From assembly GCF_002224285.1 (NCBI RefSeq), contig NZ_CP022436.1, positions 2,356,001 through 2,420,000 on the forward strand: 64,000 bases of DNA. The letters run 5' to 3'. This stretch comes from Arthrobacter sp. YN (GTDB lineage: Bacteria; Actinomycetota; Actinomycetes; Actinomycetales; Micrococcaceae). The notes beneath the pieces were generated by a model that worked only from the letters and a program-made list of their open reading frames with translations, was not told the DNA's origin and did not search any database. The translations under genes were made by a program, and so were the position numbers. Every line of letters starts with the position of its first letter. The first letter of the stretch is position 1. Shown here piece after piece: positions 27,655-36,851 of this stretch.

Positions 27655-28566
27655 TTAGCCTTTGCCTCCTGCGGTGGAACCTTCGTAGAAGCGGCTCCGC
27701 AGGAAAAGAACCGCACCGATGATGACCATCTCCACGACGCCCATGATGACGGCGATGGATGAGGCGAGGGAGAAGTCGTACTGCTCGAAAGCTGCCTGGT
27801 ACGCCGCGATGGAAAGCACGCGGGTCGACCCGGTGGGTTCACCGACGAGGTTTGCCGAAGGGAACACTCCGAAGGCGAGGACAAAGGTAAGGCAAAATGT
27901 CATCGCCAGTCCGGGGGCAAGCAAGGGCATCACGATGTATTTGGTGCGCTGCCACTTGGTGGCCCCCAGCGTCGCTGCGGCCCGCTCCAGCGTCGGGTCG
28001 ATCCCGGAAAGATAGGACAGAGTCAGCAGGAAGGCAAACGGGAAACCGGTGATGATCAGGGAGAACAGCACGCCAGCGTAGTTGTAGATTAGCCGGAGCG
28101 GTTCCTCCGTGAGGCCTATGCCCATGACGGCCTGGTTGAACCAGCCAGTGGGGGAGAAATATCGGAGCAGTCCGTCAGCCACCATCACCGTACCAAGGCT
28201 GACCGGCAGTACGAGGATTGCCGTGAGCAGTCGCTTGCCCCGGAATTTGCGTCGCATCTGCATGGCAATTGGAACCGACGCCCCGACATTGATCAGGGCC
28301 GCAGGAAGGGCCAATCCTAAAGTCTTCCAAATTGTGGAGGATTGGAAGGGGTCCGTGAAGAAGTTGACGTAGTTGGCGAATGGTCCGCCGCCGTTGAGTG
28401 GGTCCATTGAGATGCTGACGCCGTAAAACATGGGATACACGAAGAGGGCACCCAGGAGGACCACTGCCGGCAGGAGAAGGACGAGAAGTGGGTCGACGCC
28501 GCGGTCGGCCAGTTTATGTCGGAAATTCAGTTTCGGCGTCTGGTTGCGGTCGGTCAAAGTGCTCAC
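27655..28566 (-). CDS. ABC transporter permease, PotB-like
   Basis: A 303-residue membrane protein. A basic N-terminus leads into the first helix VDPLLVLLLPAVVLLGALFVYP, and the ATPase-docking loop reads LERAAATLGATKWQRTKYIV followed by MPLLAPG. It is paired with the permease at 26757-27652. The ATPase gene overlaps it by 4 bases, so this is a self-contained PotABCD-type importer, unlike the ATPase-less importers elsewhere in the window. Confidence 0.9.
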   Translation of the reverse strand: MSTLTDRNQTPKLNFRHKLADRGVDPLLVLLLPAVVLLGALFVYPMFYGVSISMDPLNGGGPFANYVNFFTDPFQSSTIWKTLGLALPAALINVGASVPIAMQMRRKFRGKRLLTAILVLPVSLGTVMVADGLLRYFSPTGWFNQAVMGIGLTEEPLRLIYNYAGVLFSLIITGFPFAFLLTLSYLSGIDPTLERAAATLGATKWQRTKYIVMPLLAPGLAMTFCLTFVLAFGVFPSANLVGEPTGSTRVLSIAAYQAAFEQYDFSLASSIAVIMGVVEMVIIGAVLFLRSRFYEGSTAGGKG

Positions 28567-29696
28567 GAGAAGACCTCGACTTGATTGGCGACTGCTGCTT
28601 TGACGACATCAGAGCATGCGTCGCCAGTGAACAGAAGTGCGCTGTGGGAGGAGAATCCCACTTCGATGGTGTCTCCGGCGCTGACGCGGTCTTTCAACCT
28701 GAGGTGGATTACTTCCCCTGCCTCCGTAATGCCCTCTACGACGAAGGTGTGACCGGAGAATTCCACGACGACCGCCCGGACCCGGAGGGAGTTTCCGTCA
28801 ACTGGGCCCAGCTGAAAGTCCTCGGGTCGGATGGCCATGATGGCGCGGCCAGCCTGGATGGGTTGCTGGGCGGTGATCTGGAACGTGTTTCCGTGCGAGC
28901 GGACCGAAGCGATTCCCTGTTGTCCCACAGGGGAGGAAGTCTCCACGGAAAACAGGTTCCGGAAACCCATGAACGAGGCCACGTAGGTGTTGATCGGCCG
29001 ATTGTATACCTCTTCGGGAGGTCCAACCTGGTCGACTTTGGACCGGCGGAGCACGACAACGCGGTCAGCAAGGGCCAATGCTTCTTCCTGATCGTGAGTG
29101 ACGTAGATGGTAGTGAGCTTCAGGCTTTGGTGCAGCCGGCGGATTTCGGTGCGCATCTGCAGTCGGAGCTTCGCATCCAGGTTGGACAGCGGCTCATCCA
29201 TGAGCACCAACCGGGGCCGGAGGACGACGGCGCGGGCAATGGCCACGCGCTGCTGCTGCCCGCCGGAAAGCTGGCCCGGAAGTTTGCTGGCATGTTCCTG
29301 CAGGTCAACCATGGTTAACGCCTCATCGACACGCGAGCGTGTCTCCTGCTTGCTGACTCCTCTGACCTTTAGACCGAAGCCGACATTGTCGCGGATGCTC
29401 AGATGGGGAAAGAGTGCGTAGTTCTGGAAAACCATGCCAAATTCCCTGCGTTCAGAGGGAAGGGTGTCGATCCGGACGTCATCGGCCCAGATGGCCCCCT
29501 CACTCAGCGGCAGGAGCCCTGCCAAACACCCGAGAGCGGTTGACTTGCCACATCCCGACGGGCCCAGAAGGGCGATGAATTCGCCACCTTGGATTGTCAG
29601 GTCCAAATGATCCAGCGCCGTTATCTCGCCGAATTTGCGGGTGACGCCTTGAAGGCGGAGCTGCCCTAGCTGAGGTTTGGTAGTGGGGTTGTTCAT
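28563..29696 (-). CDS. ABC transporter ATPase, PotA/FbpC type
   Basis: A 377-residue protein. Walker A is [10 protein letters not shown]-loop NYALFPHLS, signature [14 protein letters not shown], Walker [17 protein letters not shown] and H-loop [11 protein letters not shown]-terminal TOBE-type domain (after about residue 240, with [10 protein letters not shown]) completes it. It drives the importer formed by the two downstream permeases. In the PotA/FbpC family the ligands include polyamines, iron, thiamine, phosphonates and organic acids. A sugar acid would suit this cluster (inference). Confidence 0.93.
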   Translation of the reverse strand: MNNPTTKPQLGQLRLQGVTRKFGEITALDHLDLTIQGGEFIALLGPSGCGKSTALGCLAGLLPLSEGAIWADDVRIDTLPSERREFGMVFQNYALFPHLSIRDNVGFGLKVRGVSKQETRSRVDEALTMVDLQEHASKLPGQLSGGQQQRVAIARAVVLRPRLVLMDEPLSNLDAKLRLQMRTEIRRLHQSLKLTTIYVTHDQEEALALADRVVVLRRSKVDQVGPPEEVYNRPINTYVASFMGFRNLFSVETSSPVGQQGIASVRSHGNTFQITAQQPIQAGRAIMAIRPEDFQLGPVDGNSLRVRAVVVEFSGHTFVVEGITEAGEVIHLRLKDRVSAGDTIEVGFSSHSALLFTGDACSDVVKAAVANQVEVFS

Positions 29697-29728
29697 GTCT
29701 GTGTCTCCTTAGGCCTGTTCTTCGCCGG

Positions 29729-30940
29729 TTACTTCTTCTGCACCTTGGAACCACCGATGTTGCGGTCCCAGAGGTCAAAGGCCGAAACCATGGCATCTGC
29801 TTCAAGCGGAATTTCCAGTGGGCGGCTTTCGATGAGTTCGTCGTAGAGCGGGCGGCCAAACTTCTTGATGAGGTCCTGGCTCTCCTGGGGAGCCATGGAC
29901 AGCGGAACGTTTTTAACTGCGGGGCCGGGGTAGAGGTAGCCGGAGTCGTATGTGTATGCCTGTTGCTTGGGTTCCAAGGCGTATTTCATGAAGTCGAGAA
30001 CCACCGCCAGACGCTGGCCTTCGATGCCCTTCGGAACTGTCATGAAGTGCCCGTCGCCTACCCAGGTGAAGTTGTCGAATGCGCTGACCTGCATCTCCGC
30101 GGGTACCTGGCCAATGGCCCGGGGGTTGATGTCCCAGCCGGTGGTCGTTGGAATCATCCAGCGGTTGCCTTGAGCGAGTTCGGTCATTGTCTGGGCCGTG
30201 CCAGTTGGGTAGTAGTCGATGTACTGGTTCAGTTCAGCCAAGTAGGCCCACGTCTTTTCCCACCCGTTGACAGGGTCTTTGGGATCCTTGTCGCCAAGCA
30301 TGTAGGGAAGTCCCATGAGGAAAGCGCGTCCGATGCCGGAGTTGGCCGGCCGTGCGTAGAAGAACTTGTTGGGGTTGGCCTTGGCCCAGTCGAGGAGTTC
30401 CTGCGGGGTCTTGGGCGGATCGGATACCTTTGCCGGGTCGTATTCGAGGAGTGGGCCGCCGGGATAGAAGACGAAGGAAAGGCCCTTGCCGTTCGCCAGT
30501 TCCTGGAATTTCGCAACGTTTTCGTCGTAGATCGAGGCTGGGTCGGGGAGCTTGTCCTTCTGCTGGCCTAGCAAGTCGTACCAGACATCCTGCTTCAGGC
30601 CCGAGGCCATGCCGTCTGAACCGGTCAGGACCAGATCGATGTCGAGGCGTCCTGCTTTTTGTTGTGCCTGCAGTTTGCCGACAAGTTCGGGGGCGTTGAC
30701 TTTCTGGAAGGTGAACTCCTTGACCAAATCAGGGTGTTCCTTCTGGTAATTGTCAAAGATTGTCTGGCTGAGTTGAAGGTTTCCCGCGACGTCGACGACG
30801 TTGATGGTCAGCGGTTCGGTGGGGAGGGTGACCTCTCCGGCTGCGGCGTTGGCGGTGCTGGGAGGCTTGGGCGCCCCACAGCCGGTGACAAGCACCATGG
30901 CAGCCAATGAGATGGCAGTCAGGGTTTTTAAGTACTTCAT
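29729..30940 (-). CDS. ABC transporter solute-binding lipoprotein (PotD/Fbp-like)
   Basis: A 403-residue protein with signal MKYLKTLTAISLAAM and lipobox VTGC (Cys21). The mature part belongs to the extracellular solute-binding group used with PotABC-type importers: DLVLTGSDGMASGLKQDVWYDL near the hinge and a WMIPTTTGWDIN region. It is the first gene of the importer set and lies 51 bases after the NTF2-like gene, in the same direction. Confidence 0.88.
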   Translation of the reverse strand: MKYLKTLTAISLAAMVLVTGCGAPKPPSTANAAAGEVTLPTEPLTINVVDVAGNLQLSQTIFDNYQKEHPDLVKEFTFQKVNAPELVGKLQAQQKAGRLDIDLVLTGSDGMASGLKQDVWYDLLGQQKDKLPDPASIYDENVAKFQELANGKGLSFVFYPGGPLLEYDPAKVSDPPKTPQELLDWAKANPNKFFYARPANSGIGRAFLMGLPYMLGDKDPKDPVNGWEKTWAYLAELNQYIDYYPTGTAQTMTELAQGNRWMIPTTTGWDINPRAIGQVPAEMQVSAFDNFTWVGDGHFMTVPKGIEGQRLAVVLDFMKYALEPKQQAYTYDSGYLYPGPAVKNVPLSMAPQESQDLIKKFGRPLYDELIESRPLEIPLEADAMVSAFDLWDRNIGGSKVQKK

Positions 30941-30991
30941 GTGAGTCTCCGTTGTCTCGTGCCCGTCGCCTTCGGCGGGCGGAAGTTTGTT

Positions 30992-31501
30992 TTAGGCGCC
31001 AGGAGTCGAACTTGTTGGCTGGCGGGGGATCGGGCAGCTGAGATGGTAGCCGCGGCCGGCATAGTCGAAACCTTCGAGCTCGCTGACAGCAACGTCAGAG
31101 TGTTGGGCGGCAGCGTAGTAGGCCCGGATTTCCTTGATGAGGCCTGTTTCTTCATCGAAGATGTACCATTCGTCTCCGCGCAGGATTGCTCCCTCCAAGG
31201 TCTTATAGTGCGTCCATTCGATGACGGCCTGGTGTGAGTCCGGTGCCACGACCAAACGGTCGATTGTCCACGCAGAACCTTTGGTGGCCACGAACTGAGC
31301 CCAGCGTTCGGCTATGAGACGGCCCCCGATCCATGCCCCGCCGTACATGCTCGGTGGAAAATAGTGGACAGCGTCTTGCGTGAAGCATGCGGCCATCTTT
31401 TCCACGTTGGCTTCGTTGCACCCATCGAAGTAGGTCCTGATCAAGGCTTCGTACCCGGCAGCGGGGTTAGGGGGTGTCGTGTTCACCTGGAGGCCTTCCA
31501 T
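30992..31501 (-). CDS. NTF2/SnoaL-like domain protein
   Basis: A 169-residue protein with the cone-shaped NTF2 fold pattern. LIRTYFDGCNEANVEKMAACFTQDAVHYFPP gives the helices and first strand, and VIEWTHYKTLEGAILRGDEWYIFDEETGLIKEIRAYY the curved sheet. These domains serve as small isomerases, cyclases, dehydratases or binding pockets. It overlaps the RraA-like gene by 19 bases. No catalytic role can be assigned; in this operon it could isomerise or hydrolyse a lactone or keto acid (weak inference). Confidence 0.8.
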   Translation of the reverse strand: MEGLQVNTTPPNPAAGYEALIRTYFDGCNEANVEKMAACFTQDAVHYFPPSMYGGAWIGGRLIAERWAQFVATKGSAWTIDRLVVAPDSHQAVIEWTHYKTLEGAILRGDEWYIFDEETGLIKEIRAYYAAAQHSDVAVSELEGFDYAGRGYHLSCPIPRQPTSSTPGA

Positions 31502-32205
31502 TCCTGATATTCAGCCATGGTTTTTTCGTTGGGTGGGTAGACACCGAGCAGGGACTCGCCATTGTGGACCCGGGTGTGAAGATACGCTTCCCGATGTTCC
31601 TGCTCCAGGGCATCTTCAGCAATAACTGCGGCCAGGGCCCGAGGGACAATGATCACGCCGTCAGCATCGCCGACAACCACGTCACCGGGGTAGACCGCGA
31701 CGCCGGCGCAGCCAACGGGAACCTGAAGGTCCGCTACATGGAAGCTTGTCAGGCGTGTCGTAGCCGTGATGGCCCTCGCGTAGGTGGGGATGTCCAAAGT
31801 TTCGAGAACATATCCATCGCGGAAGGCGCCGTCGGTGATGAAGGCCTTAGCTCCCCGGTGCATTGCCCGGGTTACGAGCATGTCCCCTGCAGAGGCTGCA
31901 CTGATGTCGCTGCGGCTGTCGATGATCATCACATGCCCAGGCTGAAGCTGTTCGACGCCGGCCCACTGTAGGTTGTCCTCGTCGGCCAGTCCTTCAAGGG
32001 TATCCAGATCCTCCCGTGCTGGGATGAACCGCATTGTGAACGCTTCACCGGCGAAAGGTTCCTTGACCTGTCCCACAGGAGACACTCCTACCAGGAACTG
32101 CTGGCGGAGCCCGTGCTTGAACAGTTGAGTGGCCAACGTTGCCGTGCTGACCTTTGCCAACGTCTCCAGGACCTTCTGGTCCACTCCTTGGGAATCAGTA
32201 CTCAA
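31483..32205 (-). CDS. RraA-like / 4-hydroxy-4-methyl-2-oxoglutarate aldolase family protein
   Basis: A 240-residue protein. The signature GAKAFITDGAFRDGYVLETLDIPTYAR contains the DG-x2-RD motif that binds divalent metal and pyruvate in HMG/CHA aldolases, and VYPGDVVVGDADGVIIVP is the second conserved segment. Members split or decarboxylate 2-oxo acids to give pyruvate; others inhibit RNase E. It is the first gene of the minus-strand sugar-acid operon, divergent from the iclR gene, so a pathway aldolase is more likely than RNase control here. Confidence 0.87.
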   Translation of the reverse strand: MSTDSQGVDQKVLETLAKVSTATLATQLFKHGLRQQFLVGVSPVGQVKEPFAGEAFTMRFIPAREDLDTLEGLADEDNLQWAGVEQLQPGHVMIIDSRSDISAASAGDMLVTRAMHRGAKAFITDGAFRDGYVLETLDIPTYARAITATTRLTSFHVADLQVPVGCAGVAVYPGDVVVGDADGVIIVPRALAAVIAEDALEQEHREAYLHTRVHNGESLLGVYPPNEKTMAEYQEWKASR

Positions 32206-32249
32206 TTCATGCTCCTAAATTGCCTCTTAGTACCACTAGATAGGAAGCC

Positions 32250-32266
32250 GTCTCGGTGAGTGGGAT
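32250..32266. promoter_or_regulatory. Possible IclR-type half-site in divergent promoter
   Basis: The sequence GTCTCGGTGAGTGGGAT carries AGTGGGA, the same half-site that forms the perfect palindrome at 32378-32394. The left arm is degenerate. It also sits between GGAA and TTCC arms (32243 and 32265). It lies in the 130-base promoter gap between the RraA-like gene and iclR, a natural place for an operator. Confidence 0.4.
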
Positions 32267-32335
32267 TCCTGTTACACTCGATGCTAGGTCAGGGGATCGC
32301 CGGTTATCTAGCGAAATGTGAGGTGGAGCACGGAA

Positions 32336-33202
32336 ATGAGCGAACTTATTGATGGTCGGGACAACGAAGTCCACGATGTCCCACTCAGTGGGACGGAGGT
32401 AGGTAACACTGCCGTAAAAGATCGAACTGCCGCTTCGGCTTTGGATCGGAGCCTTTCCATTCTGGATTTTCTGGCCACTACCAGAGGAGCGACGACCGGC
32501 GAGATAGCATCCGCAGTCCGAGTCAGCCGAAGCACGACGTACAGGCTGGTGGAGCGTCTGCGGCAGCGAGGCTATGTTGATGACATCGGCCGAGCGGGTG
32601 TCTGGCACCTAGGGCCGGCTGCTGCCCGTCTTGCGCTGGCTGCCGTGCAGTCCAGTGACGTGGCTCAGATTGCCCCGGAGTATCTGCGCATGCTGGTACA
32701 ACAGACCAGGGAATCAGTAAATCTGGGAGTTCCGCGAGGCACAGAGATGGTCTTCATCTACCGCGACAAAGGCCCGCAGACCGTGGCGGTGCACGGTGAC
32801 GTCGGTGCCCGAAGGCCAATGCACTGTACATCCGTCGGCAAGGCCTATCTGGCCGCACTTCCTGAGGGTGAGCGCGAACAGATCATGTCCAAAATTGTGT
32901 ACCACCGCTTTACACCTCAAACAATCACAACCCGAGAGGAGCTGGAAGAGGAGATCAGCCGCACCATTGCCCGCGGCTGGTCCGAAGACCGCGGTGAAAT
33001 AGATCCTTCCAGCACTTGCTGCGGGGCCGCCATCCGGGACAACCTGGGGCGCCCGGTTGCCGCCATCAGCGTTGCCGGAGTAACGGATCGAATTGGTCCG
33101 GAACTGTCCCGTATAGGTGCAGTCGTGGCCAGCACCGCTGAAGCAATTTCCCGTCGCCTGGGCTATGACCCTGCAATTACCCCACCCTCTACCGGATCCT
33201 GA
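32336..33202 (+). CDS. IclR-family transcriptional regulator
   Basis: 288 residues from the ATG at 32336; a GTG 18 bases earlier is also open. An unusually long N-terminal tail (about 35 residues) precedes the winged HTH (ALDRSLSILDFLATTRGATTGEIASAVRVSRSTTYRLVERL). The effector-binding domain follows, with the family's MHCTSVGKAYLAALP and a C-terminal RPVAAISVAG. It is divergent from the RraA-led operon and followed 12 bases later by an FAH-family gene, so it probably controls both and senses an intermediate such as a keto acid (inference). Confidence 0.92.
   Translation: MSELIDGRDNEVHDVPLSGTEVGNTAVKDRTAASALDRSLSILDFLATTRGATTGEIASAVRVSRSTTYRLVERLRQRGYVDDIGRAGVWHLGPAAARLALAAVQSSDVAQIAPEYLRMLVQQTRESVNLGVPRGTEMVFIYRDKGPQTVAVHGDVGARRPMHCTSVGKAYLAALPEGEREQIMSKIVYHRFTPQTITTREELEEEISRTIARGWSEDRGEIDPSSTCCGAAIRDNLGRPVAAISVAGVTDRIGPELSRIGAVVASTAEAISRRLGYDPAITPPSTGS
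32378..32394. promoter_or_regulatory. Perfect 17-bp palindrome inside the start of iclR
   Basis: GTCCCACTCAGTGGGAC has 8-bp arms about a single central C. It lies 42 bases downstream of the chosen iclR start, in a region encoding the atypical N-terminal tail. It could be an autoregulatory roadblock site, or indicate that translation starts further downstream. Confidence 0.5.
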
Positions 33203-33214
33203 AACGAGGTCACC

Positions 33215-34036
33215 TTGAAGATTGCCCGAGTAAGCCATGGCGGACAAAGTCGTTTAGCCGTGGACGAGGGAGGGGTCTGGAAGCTGCTGACCCAGACGGA
33301 CCTGCTCTCAATCGTGGCCGGCGAAGCCCCCAATCTGGATGTAACAGCGGAACCGCTGCATATGCCACAACTGCTGGCTCCGTATCCTGGTGGCACCATT
33401 TTTGGAATCGGGCTCAACTACAGGGACACCATTACTGACATGGGCTTCCCTGTCCCGGAAACCCCGTACCTCTTCCCGAAACTCTCATCCAGCATCATCG
33501 GTCCTAACGCACCCATCGTTCTGGACGAGGAGATAACACAGGAAGCTGACTGGGAAGGCGAACTTGCTGTCATCATTGGCAGCCGTGCACGGAACGTCCA
33601 CGCGGAGCGTGCCCTTGACTACGTCTTTGGGTACACAGCAGCAAACGACATTTCGGCACGGGACGTACAGAGGAGCGACCCGCAATGGGTCCGGGGCAAA
33701 GGACTGGACACGTTCTGTCCACTAGGGCCGATCATCATCACTTCGGACGAGATGCCCGATCCGCAGCAGGTGAGGATACGCACTTGGGTCAATGGGGACC
33801 TCGTCCAGGACGGAAACACTGCTGACATGCTGTTCGGTGTGAAGGAGCTCATTGCCTATCTGAGCCGGCAGTTCACTCTAAGGCCGGGAGACATCATTCT
33901 TTCCGGGACTCCTTCCGGATGCGGTGGCTTCATGAAGCCACCCAAGTTCCTCCATCCTGGGGACAGAACCACAGTCGAGGTCCAAGGGATTGGCAGCCTC
34001 ATCAACCCTGTGGCAGCTGCCGTTCCCGTCATGTAG
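33215..34036 (+). CDS. Fumarylacetoacetate hydrolase-family protein
   Basis: A 273-residue protein from a TTG start behind CGAGGT, 12 bases after iclR. FAH-fold marks are GIGLNYRDTITDMG, the metal motif ExE in DWEGELAVIIG, YVFGYTAANDISARD, WVRGKGLDTFCPLGP and ILSGTPSGCG. The family includes 2-keto-3-deoxy-pentonate dehydratases as well as acylpyruvate and homoprotocatechuate hydrolases. With the semialdehyde dehydrogenase and sugar-acid dehydratase nearby, a keto-deoxy-pentonate dehydratase role is a reasonable prediction, not proven by the sequence. Confidence 0.9.
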   Translation: MKIARVSHGGQSRLAVDEGGVWKLLTQTDLLSIVAGEAPNLDVTAEPLHMPQLLAPYPGGTIFGIGLNYRDTITDMGFPVPETPYLFPKLSSSIIGPNAPIVLDEEITQEADWEGELAVIIGSRARNVHAERALDYVFGYTAANDISARDVQRSDPQWVRGKGLDTFCPLGPIIITSDEMPDPQQVRIRTWVNGDLVQDGNTADMLFGVKELIAYLSRQFTLRPGDIILSGTPSGCGGFMKPPKFLHPGDRTTVEVQGIGSLINPVAAAVPVM

Positions 34037-34848
34037 AACCTTAGGCCCTCCTCCTGCGCGCATCGTTGAATGTCTGGATTCAGGCCCATAAACTCTCGCG
34101 TTGAAAGCAGCCGGACCGGGCCTGCTCGAGCTCCGGCCAGCGACCGGAAACCTCTGCACCAAGAGCACTTGATGCGTGCAGATGTGTGGCGGTTAACCGT
34201 GTGGGACGTAGCTCATGAGTCGCTGTGCCATCACTATTGCTGCAGGGCGAAACGCCGCCCTACTGCCACGCAGCTGCCGTGCAATGGTCAGATCCATAGC
34301 CTGAAGTGTGGACGCCCCACTCCCTCGGCAGGGAACGTGACAACAACCCTTCAATTCGAGAGCCCAACCACCACGGTCAGATTTCAGGTGTCCGTGTCGA
34401 GAGGTATGGAGAGGGCTGGATGACAGATCGCCGCTGCACCCCTGCTCCTGCTAGCGGAAACGGTAATTGCGTTACCTGATACGCCCAACCGGCGCTGACT
34501 TGAGTGTGGGTGAGGGAGCGAATCAACCCGTTCGCCCTGCTGGGATCCGCTTCTCGGTCGCTGGCGGACCAGATCGAAGCCAAGACCGTAGCCGGACAAA
34601 ACCACTTCGGCACGGCGTCTCCTCGCTCAACGTGGCCCACTACCGAGGTCACGCTCGATGTCGACGCTTCGGTGCCTATCCTGGGCCGTTGACTCCCCGC
34701 ATCTGAACTCCAAAGAGAAACTGGACGTCAGAGTAGTCTCCACCTTTGTCCGAAGGGAATGGCAGGGCGCCGAGCACAAAACGGCGCTCGGGACATGGCC
34801 ATACGCGTAGTAGACGGCGTCAACCTGCACTGGTTATCTGCCCATAGA
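34037..34848. other. Intergenic region between convergent clusters
   Basis: 812 bases between the FAH-family gene and the GH51 gene, which face each other. Short frames on both strands show no motif, start site or family resemblance. It marks the boundary between the sugar-acid and arabinan clusters. Confidence 0.5.
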
Positions 34849-36380
34849 TCAGCCGAGTGTGATCATTGACCAGCTGATGGGATCGAGCTCTGCGACGAGG
34901 TGTCCGTCATGATGTGAGATGTTCTGCAGGGGCTGGGGCAGGACGGTGGAGCTGTCCTGTTCGGTGGCGAACCACAGCGGGTCGTGGTGGGAGTACGTCA
35001 ATGCCTGATCGATTTCAAGGCTACCGAGCGCGGTCAGATCGAGGCTTATCCGCAGTCTCTCGGTGGTGTTGCGGTTGGTGGCGAAGATTGTGAGCTGTCC
35101 GGTTTCCGGATCGTGGGTGGCCACGGCTGAAAGGGAGGGCACCTCTCCATGTTGGGGGGAAGTAAATGACGGAGACTCGACGGCGAGTTGGAGAACCTGC
35201 CCTTGGGCGTTGGCGGAGGTGAGCGCGAAGGGATGGAAAGTGGTCTGTTTCCAGGCTGGGCCGTTGGGGCGGGTCATGATGGGCGCGATCACGTTGACGA
35301 GTTGGGCGAGGGAAGCGGCGTGGACCCGGTCTGTGTTGTTAAGCAGTGTGATGAGAAGATCGCCCACGACCACGGCATCGGCGACCGTGTAGAGGTCTTC
35401 GAGGAGGGGCGGGGCTTCGGGCCAGTCGGTACCTGTTGGGGCGGGGTTACGCGGCTGGCTGCCGTGCCAGATGTTCCATTCGTCGAAGGAGATGTGGACG
35501 TCCTTAGCGCTCTTCTTGACGCTCTTGACGTGGTCGATGTGAGCGGCGATGTCGTTGATGAATTGGTCCATGACAGCGCCGGCGGCGAGGTGGTCTTCGA
35601 GGATGCCGAGGTTCTCAAAGTAGTGATGCGCCGAGATGTAGTCCACTTGCTCGTAGGTTTCGGTCAGTACGGTGCGTTCCCATTCGCCGAAGGTGGGCAT
35701 CTTGGACGAGGAACTTCCGCAGGCTACGAGGCGAAGTTTGTCTCCGCCGATCATACGCATGGCGCGGGCGGTTTCAGCGGCCAGCCGACCGTATTCCTCG
35801 GCTGTTTTGTGGCCGATTTGCCAAGGCCCGTCCATCTCGTTGCCCAGGCACCAGAAGGTGACGCCATAGGGTTCCTCGGAGCCGTTCTTCCTTCGGAGGT
35901 CGGAGAGTGCTGTCCCGGAGGCGATATTGCAGTATTCGAGGACGTCCAGAGCATCCTGTGTGCCGCGGGTTCCCAAATTAATCGCCATCATGGCCTCGAC
36001 TCCGGCTTTGGCGCACCAATCCATGAAGTCGTCCAGGCCCACCTGGTTGCTTTCGGTGGTGTGCCATGCGAGGTCGAGGCGAACAGGCCGTTCACCCTTG
36101 GGCCCGATGCCGTCTTCCCATCGGTACCCTGAGACGAAGTTTCCGCCGGGGTATCGGACGGTGCTCACACCCAATTCCCGGGTAAGTTCGATCACATCGC
36201 CCCGCCACCCGGCGTCGTCGGCCGTGCGGTGGCCGGGCTCGTATATCCCCGTGTAGACGCACCTTCCGAGATGTTCAACGAACGCTCCGAACGTTTCCCG
36301 ACGCACCGGCCCAACGACGAATGCCGGGTTGGCCGTTATCTTGGCTGCGGGCACGGGGAGGGTGTTTCCAGGTTCGGCAT
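34849..36380 (-). CDS. GH51 alpha-L-arabinofuranosidase (first), with probable one-base break at the N-terminus
   Basis: The catalytic body is complete: ETFGAFVEHLGRCVYTGIYEPGH, the acid/base Glu in FWCLGNEMDGPWQIG and the nucleophile Glu in ISFDEWNIWH, then the C-terminal beta domain. There is no signal peptide, so it acts inside the cell on short arabino-oligosaccharides. The best start is the ATG at 36380, preceded by AAAGGAC, but its frame (MPNLETPSP) closes quickly. One extra C in the CTCCCCG run near 36355-36358 links it cleanly to VPAAKITANPAF. Without that base the frame could only start at a GTG further upstream that lacks a ribosome-binding site. Operator-like boxes lie just upstream. 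Confidence 0.85.
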
Positions 36381-36516
36381 GGGGTGCTGTCCTTTCGAGT
36401 GGTTGCGCGTGTGTTGGATACGTGCGCGCTTGAGCTGTCAGCGGGCATTGGATGGTGCCACCAGGCGCAATGTTCACGGGTGAGCGGGGAGGCGGAGAAG
36501 TAGTCCGCGCCAGTAG

Positions 36517-36529
36517 TGTATCGATAAAC
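36517..36529. promoter_or_regulatory. LacI-type operator box 1
   Basis: TGTATCGATAAAC, an imperfect palindrome centred on CG. It is the reverse complement of the box at 36789-36801, placed upstream of the leftward GH51 gene. The pair plus a third box suit the LacI protein encoded at 40090. Confidence 0.6.
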
Positions 36530-36730
36530 GGAGCGTACGCCTAGAGGGCTGCGGCCCCGAGTTCGGGGGAGCGACTTGGCTGCGTCGCGGGAGCGCTCCG
36601 CCACGCCGGGAGTCCTGAAGAAACCTGGGTCGGAGCTCATTCGGGGCAGGGTGCTGCGGCCGGCGTATATCAGGGGCGGGCGAGTAATGAGAAGGAAGAT
36701 AGCGAAAAAGCTTGACGGGTCACAAATCCC

Positions 36731-36746
36731 GTGTAACGATAAATGC
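36731..36746. promoter_or_regulatory. LacI-type operator box 2 (degenerate)
   Basis: GTGTAACGATAAATGC keeps the GTnTAnCGATAAA pattern of the two flanking boxes with changes in the right arm. It lies about 120 bases upstream of the solute-binding protein start. Confidence 0.45.
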
Positions 36747-36788
36747 GTTCCCCGCCACGGCCTCTGTAGCCAGTTTTTGGGGACCTCA

Positions 36789-36802
36789 GTTTATCGATAC
36801 AC
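36789..36802. promoter_or_regulatory. LacI-type operator box 3
   Basis: GTTTATCGATACAC, an inverted copy of box 1, lies 50 bases before the ATG of the solute-binding protein, where a bound repressor would cover the promoter. Confidence 0.6.
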
Positions 36803-36851
36803 GACTGCCAAGCCGGCCGTTTTGTAGCGCGTAGCAAGGAAGGTGCGCAGT

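Noticed and set aside
35188..36132. 314-codon plus-strand frame opposite the first GH51 gene
   Set aside because: The opposite strand carries complete GH51 catalytic motifs; this frame has no motif.
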